From: Thermoproteales archaeon
Lineage (GTDB): Archaea; Thermoproteota; Thermoprotei; Thermoproteales; Thermocladiaceae
DNA: 9,317 nt
Assembly: GCA_027068725.1 (NCBI GenBank)
Contig: JAMOMD010000203.1
Span: forward strand, 1-9,317
Reading direction: 5' to 3'
This document shows positions 1-5,284 of the stretch, piece after piece. A model generated the notes under the pieces. The model made no database searches, was not told the DNA's origin, and saw nothing but the letters and a program-made list of their open reading frames with translations. How positions within the stretch are numbered: the first letter of the stretch is position 1; the number at the start of each line of letters is the position of its first letter. Made by a program: the position numbers and the translations under genes.

Positions 1-383
1 CCATACTCCTCATCTAACTCAACTATCCCTGCATTATCCTCAAATGCTGAGACAACCCAGCTAGGTCTCAGCTCATCCAACACCTTCATTATGTACGTCC
101 TCAACATGTTCCTAATCTCAGACCCATCAGGAAGTCTTACAACACCCTTGAACGTCTTATGATAACAATGCTCACTCCATGTCTGTGCAATAGTCTGCAA
201 CTCAACATCCGTCGGATTTCTACCAATTTTACGAAAGTGATCTCTCACATACCTAAGCTCCTCGAGACTTAGACCAAGACCAAGAGCAGTGTTAATCTTC
301 TGCAGATCATCATCATCTGCGTCGAGCATGTCAACCTCGTAGACCTCCACGTCAGGATACAGTCTCCTGAACAGACTAGACAT
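1..383 (-). CDS. purL: Phosphoribosylformylglycinamidine synthase, large subunit PurL (N-terminal part, cut by window edge)
   Basis: Reading leftward from the ATG at 383, the frame stays open to the window edge (127 codons). It gives a typical PurL N-terminus: MSSLFRRLYPDVEVYEVD, then GRNPTDVELQTIAQTWSEHC around residues 54-73, followed by HKTFKG and FEDNAGIVEL near the edge. The 'PTDVEL...QTWSEHC.HKTF' block is the hallmark of the synthetase subunit of FGAM synthase. That enzyme converts FGAR, glutamine-derived ammonia and ATP to FGAM in the cytoplasm, the fourth step of purine synthesis. It normally works with PurQ and PurS, which are not visible here. The ATG fits family N-termini and has a TATA-like stretch about 27 nt upstream. 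The ATP-binding and catalytic domains lie outside the window, so integrity cannot be judged. Confidence 0.93.
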   Translation of the reverse strand, partial: MSSLFRRLYPDVEVYEVDMLDADDDDLQKINTALGLGLSLEELRYVRDHFRKIGRNPTDVELQTIAQTWSEHCYHKTFKGVVRLPDGSEIRNMLRTYIMKVLDELRPSWVVSAFEDNAGIVELDEEY

Positions 384-404
384 TGCTCAGCATGAAGTCT
401 ACAC

Positions 405-422
405 TTGCTATATTACTTAAAC
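405..422. promoter_or_regulatory. Shared divergent promoter region for purL and the winged-helix gene
   Basis: The 56-nt gap between the two divergent starts contains one AT-rich block, TGCTATATTACTTAAACT. On the minus strand it reads TAATATAG about 27 nt before the purL ATG. On the plus strand CTATATTA lies about 28 nt before the GTG at 440. Those distances suit archaeal TATA boxes and leaderless transcripts. The assignment rests on position and composition only. Confidence 0.5.
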
Positions 423-439
423 TTCTCTACTAGAGCACA

Positions 440-763
440 GTGCTAAAAATAATAGAAGAGACTGTACTTTACATGGATCTTCACTATCTAGACAGGAAAA
501 GATGGGTCATACTATTTGACATTCTAGCAAAAAAGATACTAGACAGACCAGCAACAGTTGAGGAAATTTATGAAGAAGTACTAAGACAGAAGGATAGACT
601 AATGCTAGACGTTTCTCTCCAGGAGCTTAGAGAGATATTGAATGAATTTGAGAGAAGAGGCATAATAAAATTCGTAAAAGATAACAATAACACAAAAGCA
701 ATACTCACAGAAGAGGCTAAATACTTCGTACTAATATACAACACATCGTTCATTGGTCTATAA
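440..763 (+). CDS. Small winged-helix DNA-binding-like protein, function unknown
   Basis: A 107-residue, highly charged protein. Residues about 20-90 resemble a winged helix: a first helix (RKRWVILFDILAKKIL), a turn before PATVEEIYEEVLRQ, a helix of recognition-helix character (SLQELREILNEFERRGII), then a wing-like FVKDNNNTKAILTEEAKYF. This pattern is seen in many small archaeal regulators, but I cannot assign a subfamily or ligand. The start is either GTG at 440 or ATG at 473 (96 aa); each has an AT-rich box at a plausible distance upstream (408-415 and 444-453). The gene is divergent from purL across a shared 56-nt promoter, so autoregulation or control of purL is possible but unproven. Its last 14 bases overlap, tail to tail, the end of the RFAP-synthase-like gene on the other strand. 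Confidence 0.72.
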   Translation: MLKIIEETVLYMDLHYLDRKRWVILFDILAKKILDRPATVEEIYEEVLRQKDRLMLDVSLQELREILNEFERRGIIKFVKDNNNTKAILTEEAKYFVLIYNTSFIGL

Positions 764-1151
764 CTAGAACCCTCGCACCAACGTTATCACTCCTAGTAAC
801 AATACACTCAGCATCCGCTTTCTCAAGTTCTCTACATAACCTACTTACTAGATCTTCATCATAATGTTCTAGAAAGCCATAAGCAGCTGGCCCCCAGGAG
901 CTCTGCCCAATTCCACGTAGTCCAAAGCTTCTAAATATCTCAAGCACAGTCTCAGTCTCCTTCCTGAAGACTCCTCCCTGAACCTTACTAAACATCTTAC
1001 CAACAGTTATCTGAAGCTCCTCTAACGCAGATACAAACTCGGTAAAGTTCTTACCAATGACAGCCGGTAAGAGCTTGTTAAGTACAATAAAGTGCGCATA
1101 ATATACCAGCTCTGGCTCACAGGTAGAGGCAAATAGCTCATGTTCTCTCAC
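750..1151 (-). CDS. Beta-RFAP synthase-like GHMP-family protein, C-terminal part (frame-disrupted gene)
   Basis: This frame is the second half of the gene that starts at 1690. It stays open upstream to 1238, well beyond the GTG at 1151. The extra residues read LRLEFPEEWTIIIGVPRRA, followed by RGPDEV and then REHELFAS, which continues the family sequence where the first half stops. Further on come FRKETETVLEIFRSFGLRGI and GQSSWGPAAYG. The 'GQSSWGP..Y' motif is characteristic of beta-ribofuranosylaminobenzene 5'-phosphate synthase (MptG-like) proteins. The GTG at 1151 is therefore probably not a true start. No further stop codons or decay are seen in this half, which suggests a very recent lesion, recoding or a sequence error. 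The 3' end overlaps the winged-helix gene by 14 bases. Confidence 0.8.
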   Translation of the reverse strand: MREHELFASTCEPELVYYAHFIVLNKLLPAVIGKNFTEFVSALEELQITVGKMFSKVQGGVFRKETETVLEIFRSFGLRGIGQSSWGPAAYGFLEHYDEDLVSRLCRELEKADAECIVTRSDNVGARVLVIDQ

Positions 1152-1219
1152 CTCGTCTGGCCCCCTTGCACGACGTGGTACTCCAATGATTATAGTCCAC
1201 TCTTCAGGAAATTCTAACC

Positions 1220-1690
1220 TTAGAGTAGCATAGGAAACTCATCACTTAACTTACCTGAATCAAGCACTAGACCACCATGCTTAAACACGTAAGTACCTAC
1301 GCCTGAAACTTCTCCTCTACCTAGAACCTTCGCAAGTTCTACTACATCAACACTCTTTCCAAAGAGTGATAGTACACAAAGTCCAACACTTAACTTAAGC
1401 TGTGTTGTAGACCCCAGACCAGCATGTCGAGGAGCATGTGATATTACCCTCACGTTAACTCGATCAACATCAACCTCATATACTGACCATAGTCTAGCAA
1501 GAACGTCTCTCACTTCAGGAATGTCAGGCACAACCTCGCCTCTGCCAGGATACTCAGCCTCGACAACGGTCCTAGGCTCCCTTACCGCAAGACCAAGACA
1601 GACAAATTTTCTACCAGGAGCTGAGCCAAAAGGATTCAGTACTCCAAAATGTACACGAGCTGGAGCAAGTACTCTAACTACCTTACCCAC
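1220..1690 (-). CDS. Beta-RFAP synthase-like GHMP-family protein, N-terminal part (frame-disrupted gene)
   Basis: The family enzyme condenses PRPP with 4-aminobenzoate (or a 4-hydroxybenzoate-type acid) at an early step of methanopterin-type cofactor synthesis. Homologues also occur in non-methanogenic archaea that make modified folates. Visible motifs: APARVHFGVLNPFGSAPGRK (residues 10-28), HAGLGSTTQLKLSVG (89-103, the GHMP nucleotide/phosphate loop) and GRGEVSGVGTYVFKHGGLVL (124-143). The frame ends at TAA 1222-1220, right after SDEFPMLL. The next family block continues in the -1 frame, as described for the segment ending at 750. Joined there, the protein would be about 313 residues, close to the family's usual length. 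The start is GTG at 1690, 14 nt behind rpl38e, so co-transcription with rpl38e is likely. Confidence 0.82.
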   Translation of the reverse strand: MGKVVRVLAPARVHFGVLNPFGSAPGRKFVCLGLAVREPRTVVEAEYPGRGEVVPDIPEVRDVLARLWSVYEVDVDRVNVRVISHAPRHAGLGSTTQLKLSVGLCVLSLFGKSVDVVELAKVLGRGEVSGVGTYVFKHGGLVLDSGKLSDEFPMLL

Positions 1691-1704
1691 GTTATTTAAC
1701 CATG

Positions 1705-1908
1705 TTAGAACTCGACAATTCTCTTACCCTTATCCTTGTACTCCTTTATCAGCTGCTCAGCCCAGTCTGGTGGTAGCTTTATCACGTACAGGTACTTCTT
1801 GAGACGAGCCTTCAGTTTAACAAACTTGTCATACTTCTTTACACGAATCTCCTCTGCCTGATCAGCATACTTCTTCCAGAGCTCAACTAGGAATACCTCC
1901 TTTGGCAT
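1705..1908 (-). CDS. rpl38e: Large ribosomal subunit protein eL38
   Basis: A 67-residue basic protein that begins MPKEVF and contains VKKYDKFVKLKARLKKYLYV followed by IKLPPDWAEQL and the ending KRIVEF. The arrangement 'K.F..L...R..KYLY..K.....A..L' and the length match eL38, a small protein shared by eukaryotes and some archaea, mainly Thermoproteota. It sits on the large subunit surface and binds 23S rRNA. The ATG at 1908 lies 28 nt downstream of a TATA-like CTTATAAA (minus strand, 1940-1933), consistent with a leaderless or nearly leaderless mRNA. It probably forms a transcription unit with the RFAP-synthase-like gene 14 nt downstream. The assignment rests on size and motif recall, not a computed alignment. 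Confidence 0.85.
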   Translation of the reverse strand: MPKEVFLVELWKKYADQAEEIRVKKYDKFVKLKARLKKYLYVIKLPPDWAEQLIKEYKDKGKRIVEF

Positions 1909-1932
1909 TGCGTGAGAAGGACTGAGGGTGCG

Positions 1933-1940
1933 TTTATAAG
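1933..1940 (-). promoter_or_regulatory. TATA box of rpl38e
   Basis: The minus strand reads CTTATAAA, centred 28 nt before the rpl38e ATG. The same bases read TTTATAAG on the plus strand, so the element could also fire towards the hairpin region at 1955-2029. Confidence 0.6.
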
Positions 1941-1954
1941 AATTTTTGAAGATT

Positions 1955-2029
1955 GTCTACGGCCGCAAGACAGCTCCACTCACGCAGGGGCTGACGCCCC
2001 CGTCGTGGAGCTACGTCTCTAAGCTACGT
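1955..2029. other. Strongly structured intergenic element, role unknown (possible small RNA)
   Basis: The core is a compound hairpin at 1972-2012. AGCTCCAC (1972-1979) pairs perfectly with GTGGAGCT (2005-2012), ACG (1982-1984) with CGT (2001-2003), and GGGGC (1987-1991) with GCCCC (1996-2000), closing a four-base loop. It is preceded by a weaker GTCT/AGAC hairpin (1955-1971) and followed by the direct repeat AGCTACGT (2009-2016 and 2022-2029). No C/D boxes, H/ACA motif, tRNA fold or reading frame explains it. It lies between divergent genes, so it is not an ordinary terminator. It is richer in G+C than its flanks, as structured RNAs of thermophiles often are. Either strand could be transcribed. 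A remnant of a transposon end is an alternative. Confidence 0.55.
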
Positions 2030-2066
2030 GTCCCTGATTAATAAACTGTTCTCTACGCTAGGGCAA

Positions 2067-2077
2067 ACTTATTAAAC
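2067..2077 (+). promoter_or_regulatory. Probable TATA box of rpl18
   Basis: CTTATTAAACA-like sequence about 38 nt before the rpl18 ATG. It would start a transcript near 2097 with a short leader of about 10-13 nt. A second AT-rich run lies at 2036-2045. Confidence 0.45.
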
Positions 2078-2109
2078 AACGGGCCTGTACGAGCAGTCGG
2101 TAGCCTTAC

Positions 2110-2772
2110 ATGGCCAAGGGTCCAAGGTACAAGGTAAAGCACAGGAGGAGGAGAGAAGGAAAGACAAACTACTACAAGCGACGTGAGATGATAAAGAGTG
2201 GAAAGCCAAGGCTCGTTCTCAGGAAGACTAACTACAGGATAATAGCACACATAACGACAGCCACACCAATTGGAGACATAACACATGTCTGGGCATCAAG
2301 TGACGAGCTGAGAGGCTTTGGCTGGAAGGCAAGTCTCAAATGCACACCAGCAGCCTACTTGACAGGTCTCCTCGTAGGTCTCAAAGCTCTTCTCAAGGGA
2401 ATACACGAGGCAATAATAGACATTGGACTACACAGACCAGTCAAGGGCTGTAGACTCTTCGCTGCCCTGAAGGGAGCACTAGATGCAGGACTAGAGATAC
2501 CACATGGTGAGGACATATTCCCAAGCGAAGAAAGAATACGCGGTGAACACATTGCCGAGTATGCAAAAATGCTAAAGGAGCAGAACCCAGACCTGTTCAA
2601 GGTAAGATTCTCAAAGTACCTAGAGGCTGGACTAGACCCTGTTGATCTACCAAAGCATTTTGAGGAAGTAAAGAACAGGATCCTAAGATACTTCGAAGGA
2701 ATGTTCAAGAAGCTTGGAGTAGAGCTACCACCAATACTAAAAGGAGAAGAAGCAGTAGCAGAGGCAGAATAA
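2110..2772 (+). CDS. rpl18: Large ribosomal subunit protein uL18
   Basis: A 220-residue basic protein starting MAKGPRYKVKHRRRREGKTN. RREMIKSGKPRLVLRKTNYR (residues 25-44) and IIAHITTATPIGDIT are the uL18 RNA-binding core, and GLHRPVKGCRLFAALKGALD is the conserved central block. The archaeal/eukaryotic C-terminal helices follow (EDIFPSEERIRGEHIAEYAK), ending in an acidic, alanine-rich tail. uL18 binds 5S rRNA in the central protuberance of the large subunit. In most archaea it directly follows rpl19e in the spc operon. Here it is on the opposite strand, about 900 bp beyond the 3' end of rpl19e, with a different gene on each side. The length is slightly above the common archaeal size because of the tail. 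Confidence 0.96.
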   Translation: MAKGPRYKVKHRRRREGKTNYYKRREMIKSGKPRLVLRKTNYRIIAHITTATPIGDITHVWASSDELRGFGWKASLKCTPAAYLTGLLVGLKALLKGIHEAIIDIGLHRPVKGCRLFAALKGALDAGLEIPHGEDIFPSEERIRGEHIAEYAKMLKEQNPDLFKVRFSKYLEAGLDPVDLPKHFEEVKNRILRYFEGMFKKLGVELPPILKGEEAVAEAE

Positions 2773-2841
2773 TAAAAAACACTAGAAAAATCTAAACAAC
2801 GATCTGAAACATTCACCTCGTACAAATTCCTAATCTTAAAA

Positions 2842-2853
2842 ATTTCTAGAAAT
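2842..2853. repeat. 12-bp perfect palindrome upstream of the formamidase-like gene
   Basis: ATTTCTAGAAAT is a perfect inverted repeat about 70-80 nt before the formamidase-like start, in the 145-nt gap after rpl18. It could be an operator half-site pair, but AT-rich DNA yields such palindromes by chance. Nothing else recognisable is in this gap. Confidence 0.3.
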
Positions 2854-2923
2854 AACAGGACGATACTCAACCTTGTCTACAGGACAATAATTAGAAACCC
2901 CACACATACTACTAAATTTGGCT

Positions 2924-3595
2924 ATGCTGAAGCCGTTCAAGGTAATTGACTTATCATTAGAAATAAGAAGTTTATCAACACCAATGTTTCCAGGATATCC
3001 ACAGCCACTTAAGACAATGTACACAACAATCGAGACTGCCGGATATAATTCCAATGTATGGATATTTGTAGAACATACAGCAACACATGTTGATGCACCT
3101 CTCCATTTCATAAAGAATGGACTCTCAATAGATAAACTTCCTATAGAAACATTCATAGGCTGGGCTACAGTCCTAGACTTTTCATGGAAACCTCCAAGAT
3201 CTCTAATAACGAGACAAGAATTAGAAGATTACATACAGAAACTCAGAACTAAAGGTATCGAAATTTCTAAAGACTGGATTATTTTAATACACACAGGATA
3301 CGGTACAAAAGCTGGAACACCACAATGGTATGATTATCCAGGATTAAGTGAGGATGCGTGCATGTACTTACTTGAGCTTGGTGTGAAGGCTATAGGAACT
3401 GATGCTCCAAGTCCTGATCGTGAACCATTTCCTGCACATACAATACTTCTTCCAAAAGGAGTAGCAATATACGAGAATCTTACAAACTTAGACAAACTTA
3501 TTGAGAAGAAATTCCTATTTGTTGGACTTCCGTTAAAACTTGTTGGAGGTACTGGTAGTCCTGTTAGGGCTGTAGCAATAATTTTTGAGGAGTAG
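2924..3595 (+). CDS. Metal-dependent formamidase/cyclase-family hydrolase (KynB-like)
   Basis: A 223-residue protein of the cyclase/kynurenine formamidase family. The diagnostic metal site is HTATHVDAPLHF (residues 51-62), an H-x3-H-x-D-x3-H pattern in which His51, His55, Asp57 and His61 are the expected ligands. Family enzymes usually have Gly where this one has Ala53. Also typical are WIILIHTGYG, AIGTDAPSPD (156-165), a later AHTILL with GVAIYENLTNLDKL, and the ending GTGSPVRAVAI. Members hydrolyse small amides or cyclic compounds. The substrate is unknown here, and no tryptophan-degradation genes are nearby, so I do not call it kynB. I prefer the ATG at 2924; a TTG two codons earlier (2918) is also possible and sits 29 nt after an AT-rich box (2884-2893). 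It stands between rpl18 and the convergent rpl19e. Confidence 0.86.
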   Translation: MLKPFKVIDLSLEIRSLSTPMFPGYPQPLKTMYTTIETAGYNSNVWIFVEHTATHVDAPLHFIKNGLSIDKLPIETFIGWATVLDFSWKPPRSLITRQELEDYIQKLRTKGIEISKDWIILIHTGYGTKAGTPQWYDYPGLSEDACMYLLELGVKAIGTDAPSPDREPFPAHTILLPKGVAIYENLTNLDKLIEKKFLFVGLPLKLVGGTGSPVRAVAIIFEE

Positions 3596-3604
3596 GCTTG
3601 TTCT

Positions 3605-3617
3605 GTTATTTATTTTT
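3605..3617 (+). terminator. T-rich stretch after the formamidase-like gene
   Basis: GTTATTTATTTTT lies 10-22 nt after the stop codon, in the 47-nt gap between convergent genes. Archaeal termination commonly uses such T-rich runs without a hairpin. Confidence 0.4.
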
Positions 3618-3642
3618 GAAAAGTTGTTTAATATACAGTTTC

Positions 3643-4098
3643 TTACCTTATCTTGTCTGGTGGTACTATCTTGTTTGTTATTAGGTACTGCTTCAGGTGT
3701 GATAGGTCTCTGAAGTATCCTCCCTTGGCCATTCTGTAGAGCTTTCTCCAGGTCTTCGCATCGATTATGCCGTTGTCCTTCAGGTACTTCAGGAATCTTC
3801 TCAGTGTTCTGATCTTGTTTATCCATGCACGCTTGGGGTCTTCTCTAGCTCCCTTTGGTCCTTTCCTGCTTCCTGGTCCTCTTCTCTTGCCCTTCTTCTT
3901 TTTCTCGTGTAGTTCTCTCCATCTTCCTCTACTGTTGCCCTTCTTTGGCTCAACTACGATTAGTCCCTCCTTTATGAGACGCCTAACGTCAGCTCTTGTC
4001 GATACTTCCTCTAGTCTAGGCAGTGCATCTGGCAGTATCTTGACTCTGGATTCTCCTACTCCAAGGATCTCAGCTGCTAGACGTCTAACGTCTACCAT
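3643..4098 (-). CDS. rpl19e: Large ribosomal subunit protein eL19
   Basis: A 151-residue very basic protein: MVDVRRLAAEILGVGESRVK at the start, then IKEGLIVVEPKKGNSRGRWR (64-83), a lysine/arginine-rich KKKKGKRRGPGSRKGPKGAR (88-107), and AWINKIRTLRRFLKYLKDNG (112-131). It ends with the YRMAKGGYFRDLSHLKQYL helix. The order, helices and length match archaeal eL19, which contacts 23S rRNA and helps bridge the subunits. The ATG at 4098 is only 2 nt after the rpl32e stop codon. GGTGAG just before and within the end of rpl32e could act as a Shine-Dalgarno site, so the two genes are surely co-transcribed and probably translationally linked. Confidence 0.96.
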   Translation of the reverse strand: MVDVRRLAAEILGVGESRVKILPDALPRLEEVSTRADVRRLIKEGLIVVEPKKGNSRGRWRELHEKKKKGKRRGPGSRKGPKGAREDPKRAWINKIRTLRRFLKYLKDNGIIDAKTWRKLYRMAKGGYFRDLSHLKQYLITNKIVPPDKIR

Positions 4099-4100
4099 TG

Positions 4101-4643
4101 TTACTCACCGTACTGCAGTCCTAGGAGCTTTTTAACTTCCTCTTCACTCGTCACGTTCAGGAGTTCCATCATGTCTCTGTAGGTTATGTTCAGGACCTTG
4201 ATTCCCTTCTCTAGCGCCTTCTTAATTATCTCGAGCCTCTTCCTCTTGCTTACAGTGCTTGCAATGATTATTGCTTGCTTGGATGGATCGATCTTATCGA
4301 GATCTTCTGGTCTGAATACTCTGACTGGCTCAAAACCTGATGGATGTAGTCCACGTACAGCCTTTGGCTGTCTATAGCCGATCTTCACGAGTGGTGGATA
4401 TCCCTTGATCTGGTGCCTAATCTTGTTGTCCAGACCTTTTGGTCTCCTCCATCTTTCTTGACGTGCAATTCTCCAGAATCTCCACTCGTCCATTCTCATC
4501 CATCTAGGCTCCCTCCTCTCCATCAGCATCCTGAGCTTCAGAAGCCTAGCCTGCTCCTTCGGAAGCTCACGCTTCATCTTGAGTATGTTCCTCAGCTTAC
4601 TAGCAAGCTCCTGCTGCTGTGTCTGCTGTTGCTGAGCAGACAT
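4101..4643 (-). CDS. rpl32e: Large ribosomal subunit protein eL32 with glutamine-rich N-terminus
   Basis: About 180 residues. The eL32 core is clear: EPRWMRMDEWRFWRIARQER followed by WRRPKGLDNKIRHQIKGYPP, then VKIGYRQPKAVRGLHPSGFE and IIIASTVSKRKRLEIIKKAL. It binds 23S rRNA on the large subunit. The first dozen residues (MSAQQQQTQQQELASK) are an unusual glutamine tract; archaeal eL32 N-termini are variable, and this looks like a flexible tail. The ATG at 4643 is preferred; a TTG two codons upstream (4649) is possible and lies 28 nt from the TATA-like CTTTTAAGAG (minus strand, 4681-4672). Upstream is an 80-nt gap to rps8, where rpl6 would normally be. Downstream, rpl19e follows after 2 nt. Confidence 0.95.
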   Translation of the reverse strand: MSAQQQQTQQQELASKLRNILKMKRELPKEQARLLKLRMLMERREPRWMRMDEWRFWRIARQERWRRPKGLDNKIRHQIKGYPPLVKIGYRQPKAVRGLHPSGFEPVRVFRPEDLDKIDPSKQAIIIASTVSKRKRLEIIKKALEKGIKVLNITYRDMMELLNVTSEEEVKKLLGLQYGE

Positions 4644-4671
4644 GGGCAATCTGCGAGAGAAGGATAGACCA

Positions 4672-4681
4672 CTCTTAAAAG
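4672..4681 (-). promoter_or_regulatory. Probable TATA box of the rpl32e-rpl19e unit
   Basis: The minus strand reads CTTTTAAGAG, centred 28 nt from TTG 4649 and 34 nt from ATG 4643. It indicates that rpl32e-rpl19e can be transcribed independently of rps8. Confidence 0.5.
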
Positions 4682-4723
4682 CTTCCCTCTAGAGAGACCT
4701 GCGAGAATTAACTAGGACTCGTT

Positions 4724-5116
4724 TTAGTAGACGTAAGCTAGGAGTACTCCACCTGTCCTGAGCTGCTTAGCCTCGTGGTGACTCATTACGCCCTTTGGCG
4801 TGGATAGTATCAGGATGCCGACGTCCTTTGCTGGCAGGTACTTCTCCTCCCACTTCTGTATATCACGCCACTTGACGGGGAACCTGGGCTTTATGACTCC
4901 ACAGTCGTTGATCTTGCCAAGAAGCTGAACAATGAACTTGCCGCCTCTGCCATCGTCAATGTACTCTATCTCTCCAATGTATCCGTACTTCTGCATGACT
5001 CTCAGAACGTTGCCGACAAGCTTAGATATTGGCCAGATGACTACCTGCTTGTGCCCTCTCATCTCTGCGTTCTTTATCATTACCATAGCGTTAGCTAAGA
5101 CGTCTAGCAGTACCAT
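4724..5116 (-). CDS. rps8: Small ribosomal subunit protein uS8
   Basis: A 130-residue protein, full length for the archaeal family. It starts MVLLDVLANAMVMIKNAEMR, has IGEIEYIDDGRGGKFIVQLL centrally (48-67), and ends with the signature STPKGVMSHHEAKQLRTGG (104-122) followed by VLLAYVY. uS8 binds helix 21 of 16S rRNA and is a primary assembly protein of the small subunit platform. In most archaea rps14 precedes it and rpl6 follows it. Here neither is adjacent: a small-RNA gene and ribH lie upstream on the other strand, and an 80-nt gap then rpl32e lie downstream. A TATA box (TTTTATAAGA) 29 nt before the ATG gives it its own promoter. Confidence 0.97.
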   Translation of the reverse strand: MVLLDVLANAMVMIKNAEMRGHKQVVIWPISKLVGNVLRVMQKYGYIGEIEYIDDGRGGKFIVQLLGKINDCGVIKPRFPVKWRDIQKWEEKYLPAKDVGILILSTPKGVMSHHEAKQLRTGGVLLAYVY

Positions 5117-5140
5117 ACCTGCGCTCAGTCATGAGCAACC

Positions 5141-5151
5141 TCTTATAAAAT
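5141..5151. promoter_or_regulatory. TATA element shared by rps8 (minus) and a C/D box sRNA (plus)
   Basis: TCTTATAAAAT reads as TTTTATAAGA on the minus strand, 29 nt before the rps8 ATG. On the plus strand it reads CTTATAAAAT, whose centre is about 25 nt before the expected 5' end of the small RNA near 5171. One near-symmetric element therefore appears to serve both directions. Confidence 0.6.
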
Positions 5152-5170
5152 CTTGCTCTCGTTCAAGCAC

Positions 5171-5228
5171 ACAGTGATGAGCAACTCCGTCGCTGAGCAG
5201 ATGACGAGTTTTTCGGGGAACTGAGATA
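5171..5228 (+). ncRNA. C/D box guide sRNA (2'-O-methylation guide)
   Basis: All four boxes are present in order: C box GTGATGA (5174-5180), a 12-nt guide, D' box CTGA (5193-5196), 1 nt, C' box CAGATGA with a GATGA core (5198-5204), a 16-nt guide, and D box CTGA (5221-5224). Archaeal C/D sRNAs bind L7Ae, Nop5 and fibrillarin, and direct methylation of the target base paired to the fifth guide base before D or D'. From this rule the D' guide would recognise CGACGGAGUUGC (G at the fifth position) and the D guide UUCCCCGAAAAAC (C at the fifth position). I could not place these on rRNA or tRNA from memory. No reading frame covers it, and a TATA box lies about 25 nt upstream. Ends are approximate. 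Confidence 0.85.
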
Positions 5229-5254
5229 GCGAGCATGCACGTTCTTGATAATGT

Positions 5255-5268
5255 TCTAATTCTTATCA
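5255..5268 (+). promoter_or_regulatory. Possible TATA region of ribH
   Basis: TCTAATTCTTAT lies about 24 nt before the ribH ATG at 5285. It is a weak match, but the distance fits a leaderless transcript. Confidence 0.35.
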
Positions 5269-5284
5269 CATCACCACACATCGC

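Noticed and set aside
1204..1245. Possible C/D box sRNA on the minus strand (GTGATGA at 1245-1239, CTGA at 1207-1204) across the frame-change site.
   Set aside because: There are only 31 nt between the boxes and no D'/C' pair, and the bases are explained by conserved coding sequence (SDEF...RLEFPEEW).
1951..2060. tRNA or H/ACA RNA in the rpl38e-rpl18 gap.
   Set aside because: No acceptor/T-arm pattern and no ANA box after the hairpin on either strand, so only an unclassified structured element is reported.
2355..2870. 171-codon minus-strand open frame opposite rpl18.
   Set aside because: It is antisense to a conserved ribosomal protein, with a serine-rich, family-free translation.
3767..4135. 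Long plus-strand open frame opposite rpl19e.
   Set aside because: It is a shadow of the strongly supported eL19 gene, with low-complexity Leu/Phe/Ser translation.
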